A stretch of 64,000 nucleotides of DNA from Streptomyces sp. NBC_01304. GTDB taxonomy: Bacteria > Actinomycetota > Actinomycetes > Streptomycetales > Streptomycetaceae. The stretch covers positions 1 to 64,000 of the forward strand of contig NZ_CP109056.1 in assembly GCF_035975855.1 (NCBI RefSeq). The letters are read 5' to 3'. The notes below the pieces were generated by a model that worked only from the letters and a program-made list of their open reading frames with translations, was not told the DNA's origin and ran no database searches. How positions within the stretch are numbered: the first letter of the stretch is position 1; every line of letters begins with the position of its first letter. Both the position numbers and the translations under genes were made by a program. Below are positions 1-9,105 of this stretch, one piece after another.

Positions 1-7
1 GGTGAAC

Positions 8-352
8 CCCGGCCTTCGGTTAGGGGCCTGCGCCTGCGGCGCTTCGCGGGTGTGTACGGTGAACTCCCGTGCTTCGCACGGGAGTTGGCACGCCTCCGGC
101 GTGCTGGCCCCGGCCGGCGGCCGGGGTGCACGGGCGTTGCCCGTGCTGGTGGGGGGTGTTGGGGCGCTCCGCGCCCCTTGGGTTGGTGGGTGGGTGAACT
201 CCTGTGCTTCGCACTGGAGTTGGGCGTTGGTTCGTGATGCTTCGCATCTCGAACCGGTTTGGTGGGGGCCGGAGCGCTCCGCGCTCCGGTTACTGTATGT
301 GATGTGGGTTGGAGGTGATCGGTGATCTTGTAGGGAGCGCTCCGCGCTCTAC
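8..352. repeat. Terminal stacked hairpins, telomere-like
   Basis: At least ten short perfect or near-perfect inverted repeats are packed together, each with a 3-nt loop. Examples are 31-43 (GCGCC/TGC/GGCGC), 62-86 (11-bp stem, loop TTC), 88-104 (loop TCC), about 108-125, 128-146, 162-178, 197-221, 230-254, 270-290 and 330-352. Read on the minus strand, most loops are GAA, GGA or GCA (G-N-A), the sheared-pair mini-hairpin loops known from Streptomyces telomeres. The minus strand is the one whose 3' end would protrude at a left end. The sequence does not begin with the usual run of Cs, so the exact terminus may be missing or of another type. No convincing gene lies in 1-480. Confidence 0.65.
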
Positions 353-488
353 AACACACCGGTGAAGAACGAGACTTCGAACCAGCAGCAAGATCGAGGG
401 GTGTACCGTGCTCCACACGGAGGGTCGGCCCCGATGAGGCCGGCCGGTTCGGCAATCAGTAACCCGGGGACACGGCCTAGACGTGCAT

Positions 489-529
489 AACTTACCCATC
501 AATAGACTCTGGGTCAAGTTTTACGCGTC
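489..529 (-). promoter_or_regulatory. GACGCGTAAAAC-type promoter, site A
   Basis: On the minus strand the element reads GACGCGTAAAACTTGACC, a 17-base gap, then TAAGTT: the box plus a good -35 (rc at 512-517) and -10 (rc at 489-494). It fires leftward into the terminal hairpins, and no credible gene lies downstream. It is one of nine such sites in the window. Confidence 0.6.
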
Positions 530-1130
530 TTTGCTTGCGGGTTCATGCTCCCGGCCAAGCCCTTCGCGCCTGCGATCTCACCCGGCTCTGCTCGGAAACG
601 GCCATGGTTCAAAGCGAGGCACAGCAGTCGTACCTCACTCTACGGACAGCGTGGGCCTGGTCGCCGTGCTGAAGTCGTGGGCTGCCTTGACATCCTTCGG
701 GCCGCCCAGCCGTCGTAGCGGATTCCCAGGGTGGTGGTGATCCTTGGGGCGAGGCACTGGGGCACCTTCCGAAACGTCACCGAGGCGGCCCCGTCGACGA
801 ATCGGGCACTTGGTCCAGCGGGAACGGATCTCCGACAGGGCGGGAGACACTCCGGCAGCAGGGTGGGTAACCACTGCTCTCAGAGTTCGGTTGGTGCACA
901 ACGTGCTGGACCACACCGTCTGCCGCCCGGGCGGGCGATAGGATCGGGCCTGCGTCTGTCACCGGGCGTGCCGTGTCCGGACCCACCTCCGGGCTGTGGT
1001 GAATCCAGCTGCCGCTGGGAGCGTGATGCAGTGGTGACGGTTGGCGCTCCCGCCTTTCTCTGACCGCCCTGTATGCACTCCGGCGCCGGTCGTGGTGGGA
1101 CGGCCCGAGCCGGAGCGTGCAGGAGCAGTC
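530..1130. other. Intergenic stretch without recognised content
   Basis: Open frames here are short, lack ribosome sites and have poor codon position bias. Nothing is recognised apart from the promoter-like element at its left edge and the ribosome site of the next gene at its right edge. Confidence 0.4.
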
Positions 1131-3641
1131 ATGTCGCCGAAGAACAGCACGAACATCAGCAACCGCCAGGACATTGCCAGGGCTCTCAACGCCGAGACGC
1201 GGATGGGGTACCAGCGTGCCCTGGAGCGCGTAGTCGACGCCGCCGAGAAAGGCCTTCTCCCAGCCGTGTTGGACGCGGCCGGTCGTGCGGAGGCCGTCCG
1301 GATTCTCTCCGCCCCGACCGGCCCCCAGCCGGCCGACCGGAAAGCCGCGCGTATCACCCACGGGGCCGGCGAGGCCGCACCCGTCGCTTCGCCGACCTTC
1401 CCCCTATGGGACGGAGCAGCGGTGACGTGGCCGGACGCCGGGACCCTGGGCAGCACCGCTCCGTCGAACCACTACGTGGCCGCGGTCCGCGACCGGCTGC
1501 GCCAGGACATGGCGAAGTTCCTGATCGACCGCGCCGGAGCCCGGCGCGCCGATGCGGACCACTGCTGGGAGCTTGGTCACTGGATCCCGTCGGACCACGC
1601 CGCTCACGCCGTCCGCCAGGCCCAGCAGTACCTCGGCGACAGGGGCTGGACGCAGGTCCGCATCCTGTGGGCCCGGCCCGGTGTGCCGTTCGCCGAGCCC
1701 GAGTGGATCAACGTCGACGTCACTAGCGTGCACCCGCGCAGCGCCGGCCTCCGGGACGTGCCCTGGCTGAGCGCGTACGACGGCCGGGACCACTTCGCGC
1801 TGATGCTGCCCGACATCGCCTCCCTCAGCCTGCCCGGCGATGACGACGAGACCGCTCCCGTCGATCCCGACGACCAGGCGAAAGCCCTCGCCGCCACTGT
1901 GCAGAACCCCGACCTCGAACGGGTCGACGGTGCCCGCCGCGGCGCCCTCTACCAGGCACGCAAGGACGAGGAGGACCTGCTGCGTGCCTCGGCGCACCCC
2001 GACCGCCCCGCACTGGTGCCGCTCGGCGGCGTCGGGACGGGCGGCGGCGAGGTGGCCCTCGACCTTGACGCACCGTTCCTCGGCCACCCGACCCGGCAGA
2101 CCAGGGACCTCCTCAAGCGCGCCGGGACCTGGGGCCTGACCCTGCGCGAGGTCCGCGAACACCTCGCGATGGACGATCCCCAGGCTCTGGCCTACCTCGG
2201 CGCAATGGCCGACCAGGGACTGCTGATCGCGCCCGGTTCCGCCACCGCCGCCGACCGAGACGGCGGACACTGGAAGATCACAGCAGACGGTGTGCAGCTC
2301 GGCCGCGGCACCGGCCGCAAGGCGGTCACCCGCGCCAAGGCCGACGCCCTGACCGCCAAGGTCGTCACCGCGGCACGCGACATCAACGCCGACCCCGACT
2401 CGCTGTGGTGGGTCAAGGAAATCCGGGCCGCCGGCCCCTACTCCGACCCCGGCCGTAAGCAGCTCCTGCACGTCGACCTCGCCGTCCACCTGTCTCCGCG
2501 GCTGTCGGACCAGACCGAGCAGGCCAAGGCCGAGGCCCGGATGGAGGACGCCGCCAGGGACGCGGGCATGACCGGCCTGGTCCGCGACATGGTCGGCTAT
2601 GGCCACTGGCGCACCAGGCTCGCCCTGGCCGGCAAGGGCACCGCCGTGCGGTTGTTCATGCTCCACCCGTACGCCGAGGAGGGAACGGTCTTGTTCCGGG
2701 AGGACCGCGACCTGACCGTCAGCCGCACCACGCCGCGGTACCGCAAGCCCGAGCCCGGCACCGCCGGTAGTTGCTCCTGGTGCCGCCGCGAGTTGCCGGC
2801 CGCCCGGATCTCGCGGCCCGGCGAGCCGCGCAGCTCCTCGCCGATCGCCCTGTGCGAGGACTGCCGGGGCCTGGGCGGGGTGTCCGGCCGCGCCGACGAC
2901 TACCAGGAGGTCTACCCCCACGCGAGCTACAAGGCGCTGAAGGAACTGCGGGAAGGAGGTGCGTTCCACGGCACGGGGTGCGCGCTCTGCGGGCGCCTGC
3001 CCGCCACAGGGCACCAGTGGTGGGAGCAGTGGAGCAAGAGCGAAGAACCCGATGCAGTCCTGAGGCTGTGCCAGGTCTGTCCGGGCCTGCTGGGTCTGGC
3101 CGACCGGCGCGAGCGGGAGCAGGAGTGGAGGGAGCTCCACCAGTCCGCCTGCCTGACGGGGATGCACGCGATCCTGCGCGAAGAGGCAGGGCTCGAGCCG
3201 TTCACGGCGCCGACGAGGAAGCGGAGGCTCCCGCGCCTGACCGAGGTTCACCAACAGATCCTCGAAGCCATCACCGTCAACGGCGTCATCTCGGCAGCCG
3301 ACATGGACCGTATCGACCAGGCGCAGGAGCTCCGCCGGAAGCGTGACTGGTGGCAGTCACGCATGGGACACCTGCTGCAGCACGACCTCGTCACCCCTGT
3401 CGGAGGCGAGTGGAGGCGCCCGTGGTCGCGGATGCGCGCCATGGACGACGAGGAGCGCGACCTGGTCCGCAAGATGCGGGAGCTGCACGTCCCGGGCCCG
3501 GTCTGGAACGGGACAGCCGTCGTCGAACTCCAGCCGCCCGCGGACTGGGTCGGCTTCGCGGACCAGCTCAAGACACTGGCCGACAAGCACGACCGCCAAT
3601 CGCTGGGCGTGCGGGAAGCAGCGCAGGGGCGGCACGTCTGA
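1131..3641 (+). CDS. Large hypothetical plasmid protein with two paired CxxC zinc-knuckle regions
   Basis: This 836-aa protein is not recognised as a named family. The start is the ATG at 1131, behind AGGAG with 5-nt spacing; the longer open frame upstream has no ribosome site. The N-terminus (NISNRQDIARALNAETRMGY, then QRALERVV) is a short helical module that resembles the N-termini of the proteins at 13626-14504 and 30339-32255. Around residues 545-680 there are two four-cysteine units, CSWC...CEDC and CALC...CQVC, typical of zinc ribbons. The C-terminal ~150 residues are charged and helical. It stands alone, converging on the leftward operon at 3734. A DNA- or RNA-binding role is inferred only from the zinc knuckles. 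Confidence 0.7.
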   Translation: MSPKNSTNISNRQDIARALNAETRMGYQRALERVVDAAEKGLLPAVLDAAGRAEAVRILSAPTGPQPADRKAARITHGAGEAAPVASPTFPLWDGAAVTWPDAGTLGSTAPSNHYVAAVRDRLRQDMAKFLIDRAGARRADADHCWELGHWIPSDHAAHAVRQAQQYLGDRGWTQVRILWARPGVPFAEPEWINVDVTSVHPRSAGLRDVPWLSAYDGRDHFALMLPDIASLSLPGDDDETAPVDPDDQAKALAATVQNPDLERVDGARRGALYQARKDEEDLLRASAHPDRPALVPLGGVGTGGGEVALDLDAPFLGHPTRQTRDLLKRAGTWGLTLREVREHLAMDDPQALAYLGAMADQGLLIAPGSATAADRDGGHWKITADGVQLGRGTGRKAVTRAKADALTAKVVTAARDINADPDSLWWVKEIRAAGPYSDPGRKQLLHVDLAVHLSPRLSDQTEQAKAEARMEDAARDAGMTGLVRDMVGYGHWRTRLALAGKGTAVRLFMLHPYAEEGTVLFREDRDLTVSRTTPRYRKPEPGTAGSCSWCRRELPAARISRPGEPRSSSPIALCEDCRGLGGVSGRADDYQEVYPHASYKALKELREGGAFHGTGCALCGRLPATGHQWWEQWSKSEEPDAVLRLCQVCPGLLGLADRREREQEWRELHQSACLTGMHAILREEAGLEPFTAPTRKRRLPRLTEVHQQILEAITVNGVISAADMDRIDQAQELRRKRDWWQSRMGHLLQHDLVTPVGGEWRRPWSRMRAMDDEERDLVRKMRELHVPGPVWNGTAVVELQPPADWVGFADQLKTLADKHDRQSLGVREAAQGRHV

Positions 3642-3733
3642 ACTGATCCCGGATCGGAAGCCGTGACGTTGAGCATTCAGCTCGTCGGTGTCGGAAACCT
3701 GTCGTCGGGCTCCTTTCCTGTCGGGCGTGCCTG

Positions 3734-4198
3734 TCAGCTGTACATCGAGCACAGCAGCCAGGCCGGTTGTGCCTGCTCCGGGGTCAGGCCGAGTGTCTTG
3801 ATGGCGGTGTGCAGCTTGGCGTCCCATCCTTCGCGCTCCGGCCGGGTGGTCAGCGAAGCGAGGTCGATCGCCGTGGTGCTGTCCTCCTCGGCCCGAATCT
3901 GCCCGGCCGCGAGCAGGTAGCTCGGGGAATCCAACATGCAGTACGTGACGATCTTGACGCCGAACTGCTCGAGGGCCGCTCCGCGCCGTTCGTAGTACCC
4001 GACGTCTCCCGGGGTCCACGTGTCGGTGAATCCGGCCGCGGCCAGGAGGGCGTTCTCCAGGGCGTCCTCAACGCTGTCTGTCTCGTACCAAGAGGCGCTC
4101 AGCTCGCCGTACTCGCCCTTCTCCTTCACCTTCCAGCCGGCATCGTCGCCACCCAGGTCGTATCCGTACACAAGCTTCGCGGTTGCTGAACTTCCCAT
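3734..4198 (-). CDS. Conserved phage/plasmid hypothetical protein
   Basis: This 154-aa soluble protein starts at an ATG behind GGAG (6-nt spacing). The opening MGSSATAKLVYGYDLGG resembles a family that recurs in actinophages and actinobacterial plasmids and has no known function. No catalytic motif or membrane segment is seen. It is the last gene of the leftward operon that begins at the promoter-like element near 6.0 kb, 21 bases after the stop of the preceding gene. Confidence 0.7.
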   Translation of the reverse strand: MGSSATAKLVYGYDLGGDDAGWKVKEKGEYGELSASWYETDSVEDALENALLAAAGFTDTWTPGDVGYYERRGAALEQFGVKIVTYCMLDSPSYLLAAGQIRAEEDSTTAIDLASLTTRPEREGWDAKLHTAIKTLGLTPEQAQPAWLLCSMYS

Positions 4199-4219
4199 CG
4201 GGGACTCCTTCGATCAGGG

Positions 4220-4657
4220 CTAGGTGGCCGACGTCTTCGGCTGTCGCGGGGTCTGGAACGTCCACCAGCCGTCGTAACCCGGCGGCAGGGACGGGTAGTT
4301 GTCGAGCATGGGGCGCAGAATCGCGAGGTGCTGCTCCATGGCTGCCGGCTCCTGGGCTCCCCAGTACCGATCGCCGTCCCAGCGGCCGTGGCAGTCGCCG
4401 CCGTAGCGGCCGTCCAGGTCGGCGGACAGGATGGCCTGCGCAGTGTCGAGGGGCACCGGCTCGCGCAGATGATGGCGCCAGAGCATGATCGTGCCGATGC
4501 AGGCGCGGGTGACTCCGTCCTGCCGGCGAAACCAGACGGCGTCGGCCTTCCCGTCGATGGAGAACCTGTCGCCGTGCGGACCGAGTTCGCCGGTGACGGA
4601 GGACAGGTCGACCGCGAACGGCTTACGAGAGATCAGGAACCGGTCTTCTCGGATCAA
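4220..4657 (-). CDS. Hypothetical protein
   Basis: This 145-aa protein begins at TTG behind GAGGAAG (5 nt). The sequence is mildly acidic with a Trp-rich C-terminus (YDGWWTFQTPRQPK) and a His/Asp-rich stretch in the middle; no family is recognised. It is the fourth gene of the leftward operon, with short gaps on both sides, so it is presumably co-expressed with its neighbours. Confidence 0.65.
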   Translation of the reverse strand: MIREDRFLISRKPFAVDLSSVTGELGPHGDRFSIDGKADAVWFRRQDGVTRACIGTIMLWRHHLREPVPLDTAQAILSADLDGRYGGDCHGRWDGDRYWGAQEPAAMEQHLAILRPMLDNYPSLPPGYDGWWTFQTPRQPKTSAT

Positions 4658-4717
4658 TTCAACTTCCTCAAGGTCAGGTGTAGGCGGGGCGTGCGGAGAT
4701 CGCGCCGGGCGCGGAGG

Positions 4718-5310
4718 TCACGGCTTCTTCCAGCCGGAGAGCGTCCAGCGCAGTCCGGCGTGCATGTTCCGCATGTGCACGGGGTGGTGGCACGGCTCGG
4801 TGCTGCCGTCGGAGGTCGTCAGTGATCCGTTGCAGCTCGTGAGCCAGTTGAAGGTGATGTTGTAGGCCACGGTCTCCTGCGCGGAGAGTTTGGCGTCGCG
4901 TACGAGGGCGGCCTTCAGCGTCGCTGCGGCGCCGCTCCTGGTGCACAGGACGCCTCCGTACGAGGCGTTGTGGTGGTCGACGAGCTGCTCGCGCGTCACC
5001 TCCACGACGTTGTCGCAGGTGCGGCAGCGGGTGACGTACTTCCTGTCGGTCCTGCGGGTGTTCCAGTGCCGTGTCCAGGCGATCTGCCCCGGCTGGGGCG
5101 CGTCGAGGGGTCATTCGGGTCGTACTCGCCGATCGTGTCTGGCGTGTCGATCCAGTGACGGACCAGTTCACCGCTGTCGGCGGTGAGCCGGAAGGCCTTC
5201 ACCTCGTACGGGGTGGCGTCGAACCAGTAGGTGGTCCCGTAGATGCTGCGCTCCCATCCGTTGACGTCACCTGTCGCACTGCGGGGCTTTCGCGCCAGGA
5301 TCGAGCTCAT
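4718..5310 (-). pseudogene. Hypothetical protein gene split by a one-base frameshift
   Basis: Two frames join into one sensible ~196-aa protein. The first part starts at the ATG at 5310 (MSSILARKPRSATGDVNGWE, ribosome site GGAGG). The second part carries a CxxC (CRTCDN) and ends at 4718. The break falls in the G-run at 5107-5110 (a C-run on the coding strand): one more C restores a continuous frame through DPNDPLDAPQPGQIAW. The downstream half has no start codon of its own before residue VEV, which supports a single gene. It is the third gene of the operon from the 6.0-kb promoter. This is either a real frameshift or a homopolymer sequencing error; I lean to error because similar breaks recur in the window. 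Confidence 0.6.
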
Positions 5311-5327
5311 TTGTTGTGGTCCTCCGG

Positions 5328-5549
5328 CTACTTGTAGGTGGTCGGGTGCGGGGCGTTCGTGGTCTTCCCGGGCCAGTCGTGGTCGTAGCGGGCGCCGCAC
5401 CAGCAGTAGTCGCGGCTGCCGATCGGATCGCCGGGGAAGTCGACGCCGCCTCTGCTGCTGTCGGTCCGGCGATGCCGTGAGGGCGGGCGCCACGCCGCGG
5501 ACTTGTTGGCAAGGGCTCGGGCCGTGCGCTCGCTCTTCGGGATCGGCAT
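5328..5549 (-). CDS. Small hypothetical protein with CWC motif
   Basis: This 73-aa protein has its ATG at 5549 behind GAGGAG (9 nt). It has a basic N-terminal half and a C-terminal YCWCGARYDHDWPGK segment. Two cysteines are too few for a full zinc site on their own. It is the second gene of the leftward operon. Unknown function. Confidence 0.6.
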   Translation of the reverse strand: MPIPKSERTARALANKSAAWRPPSRHRRTDSSRGGVDFPGDPIGSRDYCWCGARYDHDWPGKTTNAPHPTTYK

Positions 5550-5655
5550 GCTGCGGGTCTCCTCACGTGGGCTGGCACCGGGCGGGGTTCGCCCGGTGCG
5601 GGTGAAGGGGTCGGGCCGCGGGCAGAGGGGTACCGCGGCTCGGCGGTCGGTCCGG

Positions 5656-5919
5656 TCAGCTCACGGGCTTGCCGCCGAGGGTGAACTGGTGCGGGTGCAC
5701 CAGCCAGATGAAGGCGCCGACGTTCACGTGGGTCACGCCGAAGCCGTTCACGATGACGGCCTTGTTGCCCTCGACGGCCCGCAGGTGACCGGCGATGCCG
5801 TCGCTCCCGTTGAGGCCCTGCACGTGGCGCCCCGTGTTGAGTGCCAGGACGTGCGGCGAGCAGGCGCCCAGACGCACGATCTGAGCCGCGTACGCGGCCT
5901 CCTCCTGAGTCAGCTCCAT
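5656..5919 (-). CDS. Small hypothetical protein, first gene of the operon
   Basis: This is an 87-aa protein. I chose the ATG at 5919 (MELTQEEAAYAAQIVRLGA) because AAGGGG stands correctly before it. An in-frame ATG at 5970 lies only a few bases after the -10 of the promoter and has no ribosome site, so 5920-5970 is probably 5' leader. The sequence has an amphipathic N-terminus and a hydrophobic C-terminal part (NVGAFIWLVHPHQF); no family is recognised. It is the promoter-proximal gene of a five-gene leftward operon ending at 3734. Confidence 0.65.
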   Translation of the reverse strand: MELTQEEAAYAAQIVRLGACSPHVLALNTGRHVQGLNGSDGIAGHLRAVEGNKAVIVNGFGVTHVNVGAFIWLVHPHQFTLGGKPVS

Positions 5920-5972
5920 CACTGCCCCTTCCGCGCTGTTGTGCAGTCGGCTCTCTGCCGCCGCATTCATAT

Positions 5973-6013
5973 AATTTACCCCTTGAAACTATCTTGGTCA
6001 AGTTTTACGCGTC
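5973..6013 (-). promoter_or_regulatory. GACGCGTAAAAC-type promoter, site B
   Basis: On the minus strand: GACGCGTAAAACTTGACC, 17 bases, TAAATT (-35 at 5996-6001, -10 at 5973-5978, as reverse complements). It drives the operon 5919 to 3734. Confidence 0.75.
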
Positions 6014-6292
6014 ATAATACTGAGCTCTCGCCTGCTGCGTATGAACCCCGTCCGCCCCCGGTACGCTCATGGCTATGAGCCACAACTCATCGCTCGCTGC
6101 CGGCCTCACTGCCGCCATCACCCAGGGGTTCGACCGGGGCCGGTGGCCTGCCGCCGTACACCACAGCGGCTGCAGCGCCGGTCGCCGCTGATCCGAATCG
6201 TGGCGCCACCGCGGCCGGTGCTCCTCCCCTGCCGGGGGCGACAGGGGCCCTTCGGTGGGTGCCGGCCCGCTACAGCAACGAGAGGAGACACG

Positions 6293-7231
6293 ATGACGCA
6301 GAGGTTCGAGGCGGCCGGGCAGGTACTCGGTCCGGTCGAGGGCCGGGCGGCGGCGCTGTGCCGGTTCGCCGGGCGCAGCGGTGCCCAGCAGAGCCCGGCC
6401 GCCCTCGCCCTGGTCGGCTCGGCTCTGGACTTCGCCGAGCAAGTCGAAGGCGTGACCGACGTGTCGGAGCTGGAGAAGCTGTGGCGGGTGGCGCACTTCT
6501 GGGGCCATCCGGTCAGGGAGGGTGTTGAGTTGCCCCCGCTGAGCGCCGTGGGCGAGGCGGTGGCTGGTCACCTCCAGGGCCTCGTGGAGCAGCTGACGCC
6601 CGAAGAACTGCGGGAGGCAGGGATGGGGCTATCGGTGGATCACGACATGGTCGCTCTGGCCCTGGAACTGGTGGAGGAGGCAGCCACGGAGCACGAGTTT
6701 CAGGCACGGACGTGGCACGACGTGGAGACCGAGATCCGGCTGAACGACGACCGGATCGGCGACGCGGTGGACCTGCTGCTGCTGGACGCCCCCGCTGAGT
6801 GGCCGCTGCCCCAGCAGGCCGCTCTCACGCTTGCCTTGGTGTGGGACCTGGCCGACCTGATCACCCACGCGGCCAAACTGTCCGTGGACACCCCGCCGGC
6901 TGTGCTGTTGTGGCAGGCCCCCGGAACCGATCATGCCTGCTCAAGCGTGCGAGTTCCCGTGCCGGGAACGGACCTGCTCGTCTGGGTCCAGGTCGACCCG
7001 CTGCCGTTCGACGGGCGCCCCTTGTGGAGCCAAGCCGAGAGCGTCGGACTTTGGGGATGGTCGCTCGACTGGCAGCGCCCGGACGGCTCGAAAGTGCACT
7101 ACAAGGGCGGCCGAGCCCCCAGCCCAGCCGCCGCACGCTGGCAAGCTGAGCAGGCAACACGGCACCTGCTCGACCACCCCCACCAGGCCAAGAGCCCCGC
7201 GACTGGCGAACCGCTGGTCATGCCGACTTGA
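6293..7231 (+). CDS. Hypothetical helical protein
   Basis: This 312-aa protein starts at the ATG at 6293 behind GAGGAG (5 nt); the open frame extends upstream but without signals. The N-terminal two thirds are predicted helical and acidic (e.g. LVGSALDFAEQVEGVTDVSE, AVDLLLLDAPAEWPLPQQAA). The C-terminal ~100 residues are richer in Trp and strand-like sequence (LVWVQVDPLPFDGRPLW, GLWGWSLDWQRPDG). There are no signal peptide, membrane segments or recognised motifs. It is monocistronic and faces away from the 6.0-kb operon. Confidence 0.65.
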   Translation: MTQRFEAAGQVLGPVEGRAAALCRFAGRSGAQQSPAALALVGSALDFAEQVEGVTDVSELEKLWRVAHFWGHPVREGVELPPLSAVGEAVAGHLQGLVEQLTPEELREAGMGLSVDHDMVALALELVEEAATEHEFQARTWHDVETEIRLNDDRIGDAVDLLLLDAPAEWPLPQQAALTLALVWDLADLITHAAKLSVDTPPAVLLWQAPGTDHACSSVRVPVPGTDLLVWVQVDPLPFDGRPLWSQAESVGLWGWSLDWQRPDGSKVHYKGGRAPSPAAARWQAEQATRHLLDHPHQAKSPATGEPLVMPT

Positions 7232-7353
7232 TCCACGACACCGGGCAGGCGCAGCCGCGCGCCATGCTTGCCCGCGACCACGAACTGACTGCGACCTGAG
7301 ACTGGCCTGTCCGCGGCAGGCCCCCGCCCTATCCGAGCGTGCGCCGTCACGCT

Positions 7354-8098
7354 CTACGCGCCGCCGGCGCCAACGGAGGTCAGCCAGGCGATCCAGGCGC
7401 CGTCAGCAGCCCGGCCGACATGGAGCTCCGGGGTGTGGCCGGCATCGCGGGCACAGATGCGACCGTGGGCGCCGTGGCGGGCCAGGCACAGGCTGCCCAG
7501 TTCCTCGGACGTCAGGGCCGCCAGGTCCTCCGGGAGGCGTTGCCCCTCCGGGGTGGCCCGGGCCTGGACACCGTGTCGTCGTTCCCTCTCGTCCTGGCGG
7601 GCGCTGGCCAGGCGGGTCCAGCGTAGTTCGGTGTCTTCCCCCAGGCTGTTGGGGGTGTAGAGGCACTGGGTCGCGCCGTGCTCCTCGAACTCGTCGACCA
7701 GCACCATGCCGACCGCCTCCAGCAGGCGACGGGAGGGGGTGTTCGCCTTCTGGGTAACGGCCACCAGCGGGCCGCCGGCGGGCGTCCTGCTCGTCCACCA
7801 GCCGACGGCCGCCTTGACCGCCTCGTGGCCCAGGCCCTGCCCCCAGGCCGCGGGCAGCAGCTGGTAGGAGAGTTCGGCGCGGCCGTCGCACCGGTGGTCC
7901 TGGCCGATGGTCACCATGCCGACCGCCTCCCCGCTGCCGGCGCGGGCGACGGTCCACGCGCCGGGCGTCTGCGCATAGGCGCGCGGCCGTGCGCAGATAC
8001 GGATCGGCGTACCAGGGCCGCGTCTTGGTGGACGCGCGGCCGCACGGTATCCGTGATGGGAGGAACGGTCTCTGGCACGCCGTGGCGGCTCTGCTCAC
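7354..8098 (-). pseudogene. GNAT-family acetyltransferase, frameshifted and probably N-terminally truncated
   Basis: The 7354-7917 frame contains the acetyl-CoA-binding part of a GNAT enzyme (LSYQLLPAAWGQGLGHEAVK) and the following helix (NTPSRRLLEAVGM). It also has a ~75-aa extra tail with cysteines (SLCLARHGAHGRICARDAGH). The matching upstream piece is in another frame (TRPWYADPYLRTAAR, starting near 8098), and one extra base near 7975-7985 would join them. Even joined, the first GNAT strand and helix are not recognisable. Such enzymes move acetyl from acetyl-CoA to an amine; the substrate is unknown. Either a decayed gene or a sequencing error. Confidence 0.5.
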
Positions 8099-9063
8099 AG
8101 TTCTCCGCGTGCGATCAGCACTCGGGGCCGATCATCGGCAGGCCGCGAAAAGTCCCCGCGCGGGAATCCTTCGATCCACGTCGCGCGGTGCTGGTCGATG
8201 CTCGCGTAGTACTGCTGGCGCCAATGCCCCCTCACCCAATGCCCAGCCGGCGTGCGTCCTTCCGCGTGGGCTTGGGCCGCGGCGAGTTCGTGCTCGGCCG
8301 CCTCAGGACGTTGCAGGTAGATCCGACGGAACTGCTCCTGGGTGATCCCTGAACTCCGAGCCAGACCTCGAACCGACTGGTGGAGTTTCGGAGAGTCCTC
8401 GCGGGTCAGCCGTTGTCGTGACAGCGCCGACAGCGAGCGCAGCAGCGAGATGGGGTGGAGCCCGGATGGAGCCTCCGGGTTGTCCCACGGCATGAGCATG
8501 GTGGCCGCCGGGATGTACCCATCGGTGTGGAAGCGAACGCCGTTGATGGTGCCGTTGCCCCGGCGCTGGGGGATCCACAGGACAGCGGCCAGAACGTGCT
8601 CGCCCGACTCCCAGCTGATCGCCGCCGCAGAGAGGCTCTTCCAGCTCCGATGGTTCGATATGAAGGCGCGGGCCTCGATCTGCTTGCCGAAGACGATCAT
8701 TCCATCAGGAGCCAGCAACTCCTCGCGCTGTACCTGCTGTTGGGGGAAGGTGTGGGCTGCGGCAAGCACCAGGTCAGACATGGCCGGGTCCGCGTACACC
8801 AGGTCACTTGAACGCTGGACCTCCGCAGGCGACCATCCTTTCGCGAGCAGCGACTCCCGCCCGGTCTGCGGGAGTGCGCCCCACTGGTCGGGGAAGACCT
8901 GTTCCCACAGAGGATCGCAGGCTGCTACGCGCCAGAAGTCGTCGGTCCCCATCCAGCGGGTCAGTCGGGCCTTGATCCGCACGGCGTCCGAAGGTGAGAC
9001 AAGTCGCTGGTGGCCGAGTGGCTTACGCGTCGGCCGTGACACTGCTTTCGTACGTGAACTCAT
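8095..9063 (-). CDS. Conserved hypothetical protein with WVRGHWRxQYY motif
   Basis: This 322-aa soluble protein has its ATG at 9063 and only a weak ribosome site. The C-terminal portion (GHWVRGHWRQQYYASIDQHR, then TWIEGFPRGDF...VLIARGEL) is a tail seen in several Streptomyces plasmid and phage hypothetical proteins, where it ends a basic, Trp-rich domain. The N-terminal 100 residues are helical. There are no catalytic motifs I can name. The end overlaps the broken GNAT gene by a few bases. Confidence 0.65.
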   Translation of the reverse strand: MSSRTKAVSRPTRKPLGHQRLVSPSDAVRIKARLTRWMGTDDFWRVAACDPLWEQVFPDQWGALPQTGRESLLAKGWSPAEVQRSSDLVYADPAMSDLVLAAAHTFPQQQVQREELLAPDGMIVFGKQIEARAFISNHRSWKSLSAAAISWESGEHVLAAVLWIPQRRGNGTINGVRFHTDGYIPAATMLMPWDNPEAPSGLHPISLLRSLSALSRQRLTREDSPKLHQSVRGLARSSGITQEQFRRIYLQRPEAAEHELAAAQAHAEGRTPAGHWVRGHWRQQYYASIDQHRATWIEGFPRGDFSRPADDRPRVLIARGEL

Positions 9064-9105
9064 GCGGCCAGACTTCTGCCGCCTGCCTGTGGACAGAGAC
9101 CGGGC

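Noticed and set aside
2..517. Several open frames of 60-107 aa on both strands in the terminal region
   Set aside because: They arise from GC-rich hairpin sequence, have no ribosome sites and show no coding pattern.
1404..3254. 616-aa antisense open frame
   Set aside because: Shadow of the 836-aa plus-strand gene; low-complexity Gly/Val/Ala translation with no ribosome site.
6069..6191. 40-aa frame MAMSHNSSLAAGL...
   Set aside because: No ribosome site or -10 sequence at leaderless distance; a weak candidate only.
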